From: CAYPKG01 sp964411275
Lineage (GTDB): Bacteria; Bacillota; Clostridia; Christensenellales; CAG-138
DNA length: 50,881 bases
Direction: 5' to 3'
Assembly (NCBI GenBank): GCA_964411275.1
Contig: CAYPKG010000013.1
Span: forward strand, 1-50,881
The notes below the pieces were generated by a model. It worked only from the letters and a program-made list of their open reading frames with translations. It had not been told where the DNA came from and made no database searches. Positions 15,655 to 25,800 of this stretch are shown in pieces (position 1 is the first letter of the stretch; each line of letters opens with the position of its first letter). The position numbers and the translations under genes were made by a program.

Positions 15655-17373
15655 GTGGATAAAAATAAGGAAAACAAAAGAGCGAAGATCATCCCCTTTG
15701 AACGGGACGGAGAATTTTTTCTTCGCCGCGGTTCCCTTCGGCTTGAAAAAAACGATTTATGGGACGCGGCGTATAACTATCGGATGGCCTGTAAGCGGGA
15801 ACCGGAAAACACGGAATACCGGCTGGCATTGGCCCAGGTGCTTACGGAAATGCACCGGTATGAGCAAAGCAATCAGCTGATACTGCCGCTGCTTGGGGTA
15901 AAAGGGCACCCCACGGAATGCTATTTCGGCATGGCCTGTAATTTTATCGGTATGCTGGAGTTTGGCCGCGCCCGGGAGAGCCTGCAGAATTATCTTGAGA
16001 TCGACCCGGAGGGGTATTACTGCTATGACGCCTTGGATATGCTTGACGCCATCGAGGGAGGGGATTACGGCCTGTTTATGGACGATGTTCCTACCGAAGA
16101 GGAGCGGCGCGCCCAGGAGGCATGCAGCCGCTGCCGCAAGTATATGGAGGATGGAAATGTCAGCAAGGCGCTGGCTTTGATGAAGGAAACCGCCAAGCGG
16201 TATCCGGCCCTGGCGTTTGTACAAAACAACCTTGCCATGGCTTATTTTTGCAAAAAACAGTTTGACGACGCGATCCGCATCGCCCGGGCTGTGCTGGAGG
16301 CCGACCCTAAGAACATTCAGGCGTATTGCAACCTTGCCATATTTGCCAAGGCGAGCGGGGACATGAAACAGGTGGAAGAAGCGGTATCTAAGCTCAAGAA
16401 ATGCACGTCCAAGGATCCCGATGACCTCAACCGCATGGGCGTCACGTTCCTTGAAATGGGCGAGTATGAGCAAGCCAAACGGGTGATGAAAAGCCTGTTG
16501 ATGATCGTACCATATGATGAGGGCGCGCTGCACCGCATGGGCGTTTGCTGCTACCGTTTGGGGGAGTATAAAAAGGCCCGGGCATGTTATGACAGGCTTT
16601 TGAAGATCGAACCGGAAGATTCTATCGCGCTGTATTACCGGGGGCTTTGCCAGAAGGCCATCGCAGGCAAGCCCGTGCAGATGGAATGGATGCACAATTA
16701 TCAGGTGCCATATGAGGAGGTCATTCGCCGCATCCGGATGATCAACGGCTATACAAAACTCGACCAGTCGGAGATCGACAGGCTTTGGATGGAAAGCAGC
16801 CGGTTTCGCGCCCTGCTGCAATGGGGCCTGCGCCTGCCGGAGCCTTTGGCCAAGCAAGCCTTGCTGTTGATGATCGCCAACATCGGCGGCGAAAGCGCGG
16901 AGCAGATTATACGCGCCTTTGCCCTGGACCCGGAGCAGCCGGACGAAATCAAAAAGGAAGGGCTGCTGCTGCTAAAGCGCATGGGCGCCAAGGAGCCTTA
17001 TCTCGCGATGATCGACGGGAACCTGGTGCAAAGCCGGGCTGGATTGTTCTGCCATTTGCCGGAGAATTTGCCTGGGATGTATCAGGAGGTCATCAAAATC
17101 ATGCTAGAGAGCATGGCGGATACCCGCTCACCGGAATGCCTGGAACTGGCGGCCAAGCGCTTTGAGGCGTATGTGGAGGGCCTGAAAGGCCAATATCCCC
17201 GCCTGACAAGGCCCCAGGTATATGCCATGGCGGCGGCGCTGGAGTTTCTTTCGTGCAAGGAGACGGGGGAGCGCAACGCGGGCAAGGCCCAGATCGCTTC
17301 GCTGTACGGCGTGTCGCTTTTAAGGCTGAACAATGCCATAGGCAAGCTGCTGCGAGATGGTGACGAGAATTGA
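15655..17373 (+). CDS. Tetratricopeptide repeat protein
   Basis: 572 aa, no signal peptide or membrane helix. TPR-like helix pairs run from about residue 17 to 340, with recognisable consensus at A-L-A-F-V-Q-N-N-L-A-M-A-Y-F and G-A-L-H-R-M-G-V-C-C-Y-R-L-G-E-Y-K-K-A. The C-terminal third is helical without an assigned domain and ends in a short helix-turn-helix-like stretch (Q-I-A-S-L-Y-G-V-S-L-L-R-L-N-N-A-I). GTG start 5 bp after hslO; its stop overlaps the start of the next gene. Probably a scaffold; partners are unknown. Confidence 0.85.
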   Translation: MDKNKENKRAKIIPFERDGEFFLRRGSLRLEKNDLWDAAYNYRMACKREPENTEYRLALAQVLTEMHRYEQSNQLILPLLGVKGHPTECYFGMACNFIGMLEFGRARESLQNYLEIDPEGYYCYDALDMLDAIEGGDYGLFMDDVPTEEERRAQEACSRCRKYMEDGNVSKALALMKETAKRYPALAFVQNNLAMAYFCKKQFDDAIRIARAVLEADPKNIQAYCNLAIFAKASGDMKQVEEAVSKLKKCTSKDPDDLNRMGVTFLEMGEYEQAKRVMKSLLMIVPYDEGALHRMGVCCYRLGEYKKARACYDRLLKIEPEDSIALYYRGLCQKAIAGKPVQMEWMHNYQVPYEEVIRRIRMINGYTKLDQSEIDRLWMESSRFRALLQWGLRLPEPLAKQALLLMIANIGGESAEQIIRAFALDPEQPDEIKKEGLLLLKRMGAKEPYLAMIDGNLVQSRAGLFCHLPENLPGMYQEVIKIMLESMADTRSPECLELAAKRFEAYVEGLKGQYPRLTRPQVYAMAAALEFLSCKETGERNAGKAQIASLYGVSLLRLNNAIGKLLRDGDEN

Positions 17374-18494
17374 AAAATACCGAGATTAAAATGATTGCCA
17401 CATGTAAACTTGGGCTGGAGTCCGTAGTGAAGAGGGAGCTTCTCGATTTGGGGCTGCCCGTGCTGGAGACATTGGATGCCCGGGTTATATTCTCTGGCGG
17501 CTTTGACGCGCTTGTGAAGGCGCTTTTGTACCTACGCTGCGCCGAAAGGGTGTTGCTGGAGGTGGGGACTTTTCCGGCGCGCACATTTGAAGAATTATTC
17601 GAGGGCGTGAAGGCCCTCCAGTGGAAGCCGTATATTCCCAGGGATGCGTTTATCCACGTAAACGGCAAGTCCGCAAAAAGTGCGCTGTTTAGCGTGTCCG
17701 ATTGCCAGAGCATCACAAAAAAAGCCATTGTGGAAAACCTGAAGGCAGCACACCGCACCGGGGTGCTGCCGGAAACGGGCCGGAAGGTGATCGTGGAGGT
17801 GGGGCTGTTGCGGGACATGGCCACCCTCACACTGGACGCCTGCGGCGCGGGCCTGAGCCGCAGAGGTTACCGGACGTGGAACGTTGCGGCGCCGCTATCC
17901 GAAACTCTGGGGGCGGCAATGGTGCTGCTTTCCAGGTATCATTTCGATCAGCCGCTCATTGACCCCATGTGCGGCTCCGGCACGATGCCCATCGAGGCGG
18001 CAATGATCGCAAAAAATATGGCGCCGGGGCTGAACCGGTCCTTCGCGGCGGAGGAATGGGGATTTTTGCCGGAAAAAATCTGGATGCTGGGCCGGGAAGC
18101 GGCACGGGACAACGTGAGGGATGTAAAGCTCAATATACTTGGCTGCGATATCGATCCCCACAGCATCGACATCTCCAAGCGGCATGCGAAAAAGGCCGGA
18201 GTCATGGTCAACTGGCAGGTGCGGCCCGTAAAGGAAACCCCGGCTGCGACGGGAAGCGGCGTGTTGCTGTGTAACCCGCCTTATGGGGAACGGATGCTGG
18301 GGAAGCGGGAGACGGAGGCGCTGTACCGGGACATGCGGCGGGCGTTTGACGGATTGAATGGGTATTCCAAGCATATCATCACCGCCATGGCCGATTTTGA
18401 AAGGGTCTACGGCAAGCGCGCGGACAAGCGCCGGAAGCTCAGCAATGGCGGCATAACCTGCACCTTGTACCAATATTTTAAGGAGCGGATGTAG
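17370..18494 (+). CDS. THUMP-domain class I SAM-dependent RNA methyltransferase
   Basis: 374 aa. Residues about 1-160 form the N-terminal ferredoxin-like/THUMP region that binds RNA; the rest is a methyltransferase with D-P-M-C-G-S-G-T-M-P-I-E-A and the catalytic N-P-P-Y-G-E-R. This matches the RlmL N-terminal/RlmK-like group that makes N2-methylguanine in 23S rRNA or tRNA; the exact site is not deducible. TTG start at 17370 overlaps the TPR stop (ATTGA), implying coupling; ATG 17391 is the alternative but has no ribosome binding site. Confidence 0.9.
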   Translation: MKNTEIKMIATCKLGLESVVKRELLDLGLPVLETLDARVIFSGGFDALVKALLYLRCAERVLLEVGTFPARTFEELFEGVKALQWKPYIPRDAFIHVNGKSAKSALFSVSDCQSITKKAIVENLKAAHRTGVLPETGRKVIVEVGLLRDMATLTLDACGAGLSRRGYRTWNVAAPLSETLGAAMVLLSRYHFDQPLIDPMCGSGTMPIEAAMIAKNMAPGLNRSFAAEEWGFLPEKIWMLGREAARDNVRDVKLNILGCDIDPHSIDISKRHAKKAGVMVNWQVRPVKETPAATGSGVLLCNPPYGERMLGKRETEALYRDMRRAFDGLNGYSKHIITAMADFERVYGKRADKRRKLSNGGITCTLYQYFKERM

Positions 18495-18531
18495 AGTGCC
18501 GCTTATTGAAAACATGCGGTGGCAAACTCAA

Positions 18532-18566
18532 AAAAAAGCGCAAGCAGTGAAGCTCGCGCTTTTTTG
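18532..18566. terminator. Bidirectional terminator
   Basis: AAGCGC-(A)-AGC pairs with GCT-(C)-GCGCTT, flanked by A-runs and T-runs on both strands. It separates the convergent RNA methyltransferase and VanW genes. Confidence 0.8.
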
Positions 18567-18600
18567 ATATGCCGCAACGGCATATGTTTTCTCTTTATTG

Positions 18601-20166
18601 TTATTGATTGACGACGATATTTAGGCCGCCGTCGTCGGTGGAGGTTGTGTCCGAGACCGGTGTGGGCCCCACGAGTGTCTCCCCAGCGTATGCTTTATAA
18701 ACGGTGGAGGCGATGAACTCGGTTTTTACCTCCACACCATCCTTGATGTAGGTGGCGTAGGATTCCCATCGGGAGCCGGACTTGCGTTTCACCCAAGCAA
18801 CGCGTTCTCCCGGCCTCAGGGTATTGTCCACGGTATAGGTCTGGGGGCCGGGGGGATCGATTGTTTCCACCTTTTTCGAGGAAAGCTGGATTTCATCGTA
18901 CTCCATGGCCGCGCCGTAGATTTCCACGTTGATTGTCTTTTGCGTTTCGTCGAGATAGCTAAAAACATAGATAGGCGCGTTGGTGTTGTTTTTCCATTTA
19001 AAATCAATGCGCCCGCTGTCGATGGTGGCGTCCAGACCTGCGGGGGCATAGCTAAGCCTGCCGGAATGCCCACGCCTGTAAACCACCTCCATATCGGATT
19101 TCAATACCGCGAGATACATCGTGGTGGACACTTGACACACGCCGCCGCCGGCCTGATCCTCGCTGCGCCCGCGGACGATGGCGGGGGCGGGCTGCCAACC
19201 GCCGCCGTACGTGCGGTCGCCCAGGACGCCGTTTGTGGAGAACTCCTCCCCGGGCTGCAGCACGGTGCCGTTGATGAGGCCGCATGCCTTCCTGAGGTTT
19301 TCCACCCGGGACGCGCGGTTATAGGGTGATCTTGCATAAGAGGTGAACGCGCCGGCCCTAAGGTGGATATCCCCGGCGAGTGTATCCAGCGTGACATCGG
19401 CTGGAACAGCCGTCACAGGGATTTCGATGTTCTCATAGGTTTCCCTTGCCGCCATAGACAGAAGCGCCGCGATAAGGGCTTCCTGATCCACCGCTACGCC
19501 GTCCGCATGGGGAACCGCCACAAACCGCTGAAACAGCGGGTTCGCCCCGGCCAGCGCGGCGCTCGCCGTAGCCTCCTGCATAGAGGGCTCTACAGGTTCC
19601 GCGTTTTTATCCGGCAGCGTCAGGCTCGCGTTTTTCGCTGGCGCGTCCACCTCCCCGGCAATCCTGGCAACCGCCTTCGCAACGGCCGCTTCATCTGGGG
19701 TGAAAACCGTATCGAACGCGCGGCCGTTTGCTTCGATGTCCAGAAGCTCTTCCTGGAGCTCGGGGAGAGTCCCTTCCCGGGCTAAAGACATCGAAGAGTT
19801 CACGACTTCCGGAAGGTTGCTTGTCATATCAAATGCCCCGGCGTCCATGGGGAACGCGGCATCCTCATAGGTCAGGGTGAAGGAAATGCGTTTAAGCTCC
19901 GCCTCAAGCGCCTTTTCCACGGCGGCAGTGGCCGCTTCCGGCGTCATCCCGCCCACATCCACGCCGTCAATGCTGACGCCTATGGGCAGGGTGCCGGATG
20001 TTGTGATGGCAAGACGCTGTTCTTCCTGCTGCTGATGGCGGGTGATGAGAAACAATGCCACAGCAGCAGCGAGAAATACCGCCACCGTGCCGATGATGAG
20101 AGTTTTCTTTTTCTTTGGCGCAGCTTCTGTCACCTGCTCTTCAACGGGGCTTAGGACTTCTTCCAT
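18601..20166 (-). CDS. VanW family cell-wall protein with PG_binding_4 and G5 domains
   Basis: 521 aa, membrane-anchored and exported. A cytoplasmic acidic/lysine-rich N-terminus precedes a single TM helix (about 23-42). Then come a PG_binding_4-like region with the G-V-x-I-x-G-V-x-V-G-G-M-T start, a VanW domain (about 275-425) with S-Y-A-R-S-P-Y-N-R-A-x-R-V-x-N-L, G-E-E-F-S-T-N, A-G-G-G-V-C-Q-V-S-T-T and G-L-D-A-T-I-D, and a G5 domain (about 435-505). VanW accompanies some vancomycin-resistance clusters but is widespread; the biochemical role is unproven. The promoter lies at 20240-20268. Confidence 0.92.
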   Translation of the reverse strand: MEEVLSPVEEQVTEAAPKKKKTLIIGTVAVFLAAAVALFLITRHQQQEEQRLAITTSGTLPIGVSIDGVDVGGMTPEAATAAVEKALEAELKRISFTLTYEDAAFPMDAGAFDMTSNLPEVVNSSMSLAREGTLPELQEELLDIEANGRAFDTVFTPDEAAVAKAVARIAGEVDAPAKNASLTLPDKNAEPVEPSMQEATASAALAGANPLFQRFVAVPHADGVAVDQEALIAALLSMAARETYENIEIPVTAVPADVTLDTLAGDIHLRAGAFTSYARSPYNRASRVENLRKACGLINGTVLQPGEEFSTNGVLGDRTYGGGWQPAPAIVRGRSEDQAGGGVCQVSTTMYLAVLKSDMEVVYRRGHSGRLSYAPAGLDATIDSGRIDFKWKNNTNAPIYVFSYLDETQKTINVEIYGAAMEYDEIQLSSKKVETIDPPGPQTYTVDNTLRPGERVAWVKRKSGSRWESYATYIKDGVEVKTEFIASTVYKAYAGETLVGPTPVSDTTSTDDGGLNIVVNQ

Positions 20167-20239
20167 GCTTCCTCCTACGTTACAAAAACAAAAAGAAATT
20201 CAGAAAGTACCAATGAATTATGACTTTTTTACGTTACAT

Positions 20240-20268
20240 ATTATATAGATATAACCAAGTAATGTAAA
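20240..20268 (-). promoter_or_regulatory. Promoter of the VanW gene
   Basis: Minus strand TTTACA, 17-bp spacer, TATAAT, about 74 bp upstream of the ATG. The 5' leader is AT-rich with no obvious fold. Confidence 0.7.
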
Positions 20269-20400
20269 GTGAAACATATGAAAAAGGTGCCGGCTCTAAT
20301 ATCTCTTGGGTGGAATTAGGATTGACGAAGCGGGGCCTGGGGCATACAATATTTTCATAGGGCTGGTGGATTGACCCGGCTTTGGGAAACGGAGGAAGCG

Positions 20401-22305
20401 ATGAAGCACGGATTTTTTGCGGTGGCGGCCGGCACGCCTGGCATCCGGCTGGCGGATTGCGGCTATAACCAAAAGGAGCTGCGGCGGCTGTATCTTGCGG
20501 CCTGTGATAGCGGCGCCGGTTTGCTGGTGCTGCCGGAACTATGCCTTACAGGATATACCTGCGGCGACCTGTTTTTGCAGGACACATTGTTGGACGCGGC
20601 GCAAACCGCCCTGTTGCGGCTTGTTGAGCAAAGCGCGGGGGAGGACATGCTCTGTGCCGTAGGCGCCCCCCTTCGCCGGGGGAATAAGCTGTATAACTGC
20701 GGGGTATTGTTCCAAAATGGCCGTATCCTCGGCGTGATCCCCAAAACACATTTGCACAATTACGCGGAATTCAATGAGGCCCGGCATTTCGCCCCCGCGC
20801 CAAAGGACAATGGAAGCATCCGCATCGGCGGTATGGGCTATCCCTTCGGCGCGAAGCTGCTGTTTCAATGTGAGACATTGCCGGAACTGTGCATCGGTGT
20901 GGAGGTCTGTGAGGATCTCTGGTCGCCGTCGCCCCCGTCCACGGGGCTTGCCCTGCATGGGGCGACTGTGATTGCGAACCTATCCGCCAGCGGTGAGACA
21001 ACCGGCAAGGCCGGGTACCGGCGGCTGCTGGTCATGAGCCAAAGCGCCAGGCTTGCCTGCGGATATGTGTACGCGGACGCGGGCCGGGGGGAGAGCACCG
21101 GAGACATGGTGTTTGCGGGGCACAATATGATCGCGGAAAACGGCACGCTGCTTTGCGAAAACCAACCCTTTACTGGAGAATTATGCGTCAGCGAAATGGA
21201 CGTACAGCGGCTGATGTATGAAAGGCGCAGGATCAGCACATTCCCATCCGAGGATCATGACGGGTATGTGATGGTTCCCTTCCGGCTGCCCGTCCGGGAA
21301 ACCAAATTGACCAGGAGCATCCCAAGCCGTCCCTTTATCCCTGCGCACGCGGCGGAGCGGGAGGCGCACTGCGAGGAAATTTTGAACATCCTGGCCCATG
21401 GCCTGATGCAGCGGCTGACGCACACCCATTGCGACACATTGGTCATAGGCGTGTCCGGCGGATTGGACAGCACGCTGGCGCTGTTGGTTTGCGCCCGGAC
21501 GATGGATTTATTGGGGCGCGACCGGGCCGGCGTTACGGCAGTGACGATGCCCTGCTTCGGCACCACCAGCCGCACCAGGGGGAACGCTGAGCGCCTTTTA
21601 GAATGTCTTCACATTCCCTGCCGGACGGTAGACATCACCGCGGCTGTCAGGCAGCATCTTCTGGACATCGGCCATGGCGAGGACACATACGACGTAACGT
21701 ATGAAAATGCCCAGGCGAGAGAGCGCACCCAGGTGCTCATGGACATCGCGAACCAGAAGAACGGGCTTGTGGTGGGCACCGGCGACCTGTCGGAACTGGC
21801 GCTTGGCTGGGCCACGTATAATGGAGATCATATGTCCATGTACGGGGTAAACGGGTCCATCCCAAAGACCCTGATACGGCATATGGTTCATCATGTGGCG
21901 CAGCAGTCCCAGGAAGAATTGCGAGGGGTTCTCATGGACATACTGGATACCCCTGTCAGCCCCGAACTGCTCCCTGCTGATGGCGGAGGGGAAATCTCCC
22001 AAAAGACGGAACAGCTTGTGGGGCCCTACGACCTCCATGACTTTTTCCTGTATTGGATGATCCGCTGGGGCGCGAAGCCGGACAAAGTCCTGCGCCTAAC
22101 GATGTATGCATTCCAAGGGGAGTATGATGAGGCGACCATTCGATATTGGCTCAAAACATTCTGCCGCCGGTTTTTCCAGCAGCAATTTAAGCGCTCATGC
22201 CTGCCCGACGGGCCCAAGGTCGGCTCCGTCAGCCTGTCTCCCCGGGGGGACTGGCGCATGCCCAGCGATGCGAATTATGATGCGTGGATGAACACCATAG
22301 AATAA
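20401..22305 (+). CDS. nadE: Glutamine-dependent NAD(+) synthetase
   Basis: 634 aa, the long two-domain form. The N-terminal nitrilase-type glutaminase has the triad E46 (L-P-E-L-C-L-T-G-Y), K115 (P-K-T-H-L) and C170 (V-E-V-C-E-D-L-W). The C-terminal synthetase has the PP-loop S-G-G-L-D-S at 352-357 and G-T-G-D-L-S-E-L-A-L-G-W. It amidates nicotinate adenine dinucleotide using glutamine. ATG 20401 follows GGAGGAAGC; an upstream in-frame start at 20371 lacks a binding site. It stands alone between the two VanW genes. Confidence 0.96.
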   Translation: MKHGFFAVAAGTPGIRLADCGYNQKELRRLYLAACDSGAGLLVLPELCLTGYTCGDLFLQDTLLDAAQTALLRLVEQSAGEDMLCAVGAPLRRGNKLYNCGVLFQNGRILGVIPKTHLHNYAEFNEARHFAPAPKDNGSIRIGGMGYPFGAKLLFQCETLPELCIGVEVCEDLWSPSPPSTGLALHGATVIANLSASGETTGKAGYRRLLVMSQSARLACGYVYADAGRGESTGDMVFAGHNMIAENGTLLCENQPFTGELCVSEMDVQRLMYERRRISTFPSEDHDGYVMVPFRLPVRETKLTRSIPSRPFIPAHAAEREAHCEEILNILAHGLMQRLTHTHCDTLVIGVSGGLDSTLALLVCARTMDLLGRDRAGVTAVTMPCFGTTSRTRGNAERLLECLHIPCRTVDITAAVRQHLLDIGHGEDTYDVTYENAQARERTQVLMDIANQKNGLVVGTGDLSELALGWATYNGDHMSMYGVNGSIPKTLIRHMVHHVAQQSQEELRGVLMDILDTPVSPELLPADGGGEISQKTEQLVGPYDLHDFFLYWMIRWGAKPDKVLRLTMYAFQGEYDEATIRYWLKTFCRRFFQQQFKRSCLPDGPKVGSVSLSPRGDWRMPSDANYDAWMNTIE

Positions 22306-22335
22306 CATGTGCTTGGATTTTTAGCTAAGAGGAAT

Positions 22336-22376
22336 AAGGTTGAGGGCTGTATGATGCGGCCATCAACCTTTTTTTT
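22336..22376 (+). terminator. Terminator of nadE
   Basis: AAGGTTGA pairs with TCAACCTT around a 19-nt loop and is followed by a run of Ts. Confidence 0.8.
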
Positions 22377-22385
22377 CAATGCCCC

Positions 22386-22421
22386 TTGACAGGATATGCC
22401 CAAAGGACTATAATCATAGTC
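22386..22421 (+). promoter_or_regulatory. Consensus promoter overlapped by a palindromic BlaI-type operator
   Basis: TTGACA (22386-22391), 17-bp spacer and TATAAT (22409-22414), a perfect consensus. GACTAT-AATC-ATAGTC (22406-22421) is a perfect 6+6 inverted repeat covering the -10 box. A BlaI/MecI-type repressor is encoded directly downstream, so autorepression is the natural reading. Confidence 0.8.
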
Positions 22422-22455
22422 ATAGGATCATATTATTAAGTGGAAGGTGAATACA

Positions 22456-22833
22456 ATGAAGCTCAATCCCAACGAATGGATCGTGATGAACGCCCTGTGG
22501 GAGCACAGCCCCGCTACAATTTCCGAAACCATCCGAACCATCGGCGACAAGGCGGACTGGAACTACAAGACGTATCAGGCCTATCTACAGCTGCTTGAAA
22601 AAAAGGGATATGTGGCAGCAGAAAAGCGGGGGCGGGACAAATTCTATTCGCCCGCCGTCAGCCGGGAAACCTGCGTGGAGCAGGAAAGCAAAAACATACT
22701 GGGGAAACTGGAGCAGGAGGGCGTAAAGCTGCTTGTGGCCAGCATGGTGCGGGAAAGCGATTTAAGCCCCGCAGCGTATCAGGAGCTTCTTTCCCTGCTG
22801 GAGGAGCGCCTGCAAAAGGAGGGAGAGGGGTAA
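22456..22833 (+). CDS. BlaI/MecI/CopY family transcriptional repressor
   Basis: 125 aa, the normal size. N-terminal winged helix with L-N-P-N-E-W-I-V-M-N-A-L-W, W-N-Y-K-T-Y-Q-A-Y-L-Q-L-L-E-K-K-G-Y-V and E-K-R-G-R-D-K-F-Y-S-P; C-terminal dimerisation helices. In BlaI/BlaR1 systems an antibiotic-sensing M56 protease triggers repressor cleavage. ATG 22456 has AAGGTG 6 nt upstream; GTG 22447 is possible but poorly placed. Its stop overlaps the next gene's ATG (TAATG), tying the two together. Confidence 0.93.
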   Translation: MKLNPNEWIVMNALWEHSPATISETIRTIGDKADWNYKTYQAYLQLLEKKGYVAAEKRGRDKFYSPAVSRETCVEQESKNILGKLEQEGVKLLVASMVRESDLSPAAYQELLSLLEERLQKEGEG

Positions 22834-25800
22834 TGATGCGCGGGATATTCGATGCGCTAAAAGACGTTTCCTTGTACGCGGCCATCATCGCTGCCGCGAT
22901 CCTGCTGTTTCGCACTCTGTTCAAAACAAAGCTGTCCGCAAAGCTGCGGTATCTTATGTGGCTTGCCCTGATCCTTAGGCTGATGGTGCCCAGCATTGTT
23001 CCGGTGGGGTTCCATTTGATTACCCTCCCGGAAGCAGCGGCTGTTACAACAGCCCCGGCTGCCGACTCTATTGAAACCGTTTTGGAGGAGCGGATCAGCG
23101 CAAATCCGGACGCACCGGCGGGGGATATGACGGTGGTTCCCGCCAACCACGCCCCGAATTTTGTGAAACCGGAAAACACCGGGCGGGCCATAGACTGGCG
23201 GGAGATGGCGGTTCTGGTTTGGGGCTTGGGGGCGGTGGCATGCGGGATCTGGACGCTTGTATCAAAGGGCAGGCTGAACCGGCTTGTGTTACAAAACGGG
23301 GTGCCAACCCATGAGGACACGCTAGGGAGTTTTCGCGCCATAATGGATCAACTTGGGATCAAAAGGCACATCGCCCTTTTTGTGGTTGACATGGAGATTT
23401 CGCCCATGCTGATGCTAAGGCGGCTTCGGCCCGTCGTGGTGCTTCCAAGGAAGCTGCAGGGGGAGGAGCTAAAATACGCCATATTGCACGAGCTGACCCA
23501 TTTTAAACGGGGGGACATGGGAATGCTGCATCTCATGAGCCTGTTAAGAAGCGTTTACTGGTTCCATCCCCTGGTGCATATCGCCTTTGAAGAAATGCTT
23601 TCCGACATGGAAAGCGCATGCGACGCACAGGTGCTCAACGTGATTGCCCCGGGGGAAAAGCGGGCGTATATCACGACGCTGCTGTCCCTGTTTACCAGCA
23701 AAGCTGGCCCGGCGCTGTCCATGTCCCGGGCGCGTAGCAAGCGCGCGGCGAAGCGGCGGCTTGACGGCGCGTTTATGAAGAAAAAGTCCGGGATCGGCAC
23801 TGGGATTGTGGCTGCGGCCATGGCCTGCGCCCTCTTCATCGGCTGCTTTACAACAGCCTGCCAGCCCGTCCGGGAAAGCGGAAAAGCGGGGGAGCGCATC
23901 AAAGAGGAGCACATATTGTCAAATGGCAGCCGGGTAGCGATATACGGGGAGATCGTGGTTCCGCAAGGGCCGCTGCCGGTGGGCAGGGCGATACCGTATG
24001 AGGAAACGCCAGAGGAACTGATGGAGCAAATCGCCTCCCTGCTTCTTGGTGACGCCACCCTGTATCAAGACGTGGGAACGAAAGACATGCTCACAAGAAA
24101 GCTCGCGCACGAACGGGCGGAATTGGAAAAATACAGGGATAAGCTGAGCGATCGTGACATCTTCAGCGTTGAGTCCACGCTTTCTGATATGGAGAAAGAC
24201 ATTTCAAGCACGCCGGAAACGGCGCCCCCCGGGGTCCTTGCGGACCTCGCGAAATATCCGCCAAGGTATGCTGTGATGGCGGAGCTTGACAGGAATTCCC
24301 CTGGGGAGTTCGTCGCTTACCGCCCCCGATACCTGAACATCCGCTTTGTCAACAATGGCCTGCCCAAGGATGGATCGAAAACCATCAGCTGGGAAGAGGC
24401 CCAGCGGCAGGCGGAGGCTCTCGTCAGGGAAATCGGCATTGCGGAGGAATTTTCTCTTGTGCATATTGAGGAGTATCCAATTAACTATTCCCATGCGGAA
24501 TACAGGCTCAATCTCCAACAACCCGCTGCCAATCAGGGGATTTGCTTTACGTTTATGCGTGACGTGGGCAGCGCGCCCCAGCTCTACAGCGAGCAGGCGA
24601 GAATGGGCTATCATGCCTCCATCATCGAAACGCTTGCGTATACGGGTGGTAAGATCACGGACGACGTGTATCCGGAAATGATCGACATCCGCTTTGATCC
24701 ATACGGACTAACCGGCTTTGAATGGCGCAATATGGGAGACGTGCTTGTGGAGGAGACAAAGGTTGAGACAATCGGCATCGACCGGGCGAAGGCGGCCATG
24801 CTGGAGGCGCTGGTGGAGGAAACGCCCCAATACCGGATCGAAAACGCGGCTCAAAACGACAATGATCTCGTGGAGACGAGCCGCATCGAGTACCGGATCG
24901 ACCGCGTGGAGCTTGGAGAGATCGGCGTGCGCAATTACGACGGCAGCACTATTCTCATCCCCGCATGGGAGTTTTTTGGCAACATCATGATCGCGGATGA
25001 AACCGGGACGCTCCGGCATACCCAGCAGTCAGGCATGTCTATATCCCCGGACGACAGAATATATGAGAAGGATTTGCGTTATGCGCTCTCGGGCAGCGAC
25101 AGCAACAGCCTTTGCACCATCCATGGCGTGACCGGAGAATATATCGACAGGGAGTTTGGCATTCGTGAGTGGCCGGCGGGCGAAAGCCCGAAGGCTCCGC
25201 CGGAGGGGCTTAGGGCAACGTATTTTACATCATACGCGTATCGCGAGAGCGAAGAGAGCGAAATAACCGCCAACCGCTGCTATAATATCGCGAAGGCGGC
25301 GGAGATTTTAAGCGGCTGCGTCATACAGCCGGGGGAGGAATGGAGCTTTAACGATACTGTGGGCATGCGCACCGAAGAGAACGGCTGGCGGGCTGAAATC
25401 GGCATCTCCACCAGCAGTGAGGATACCTCCCAAGTGGGCGGCGGCGTCTCTCAGGTGAGCGCCACGCTGTATAACGCGCTATTGAAGGCGAACGTCACGG
25501 TAACGGACCGCAGGGCCCTTTCTGTCCCTGCCAGCTATGTGCCCATTGGACTGGACGCCACGGTGGATTCTGGCGGCATTGACCTTAAATTCATCAACGA
25601 CACCGGCGCGCCCCTTCGCTTTGAATGTGAGATCAAGCAGACAAAGGCGACTAGGCGGGAGCTTCAGATTTCCATTTATGGAACGCCCCTTCAGGATGGG
25701 CAGGAATATAGGCTGAGAAGCGAGGTCGTGAAGAAGGAGCCGATCACGGAAGTCACCTACATCGACGATCCGGAATTGCCAAAAGGGGAGGAAGTCACCC

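Noticed and set aside
15757..16857. 366-codon minus-strand frame opposite the TPR gene
   Set aside because: GC-rich antisense frame with a His/Leu-rich composition and no recognisable domain.
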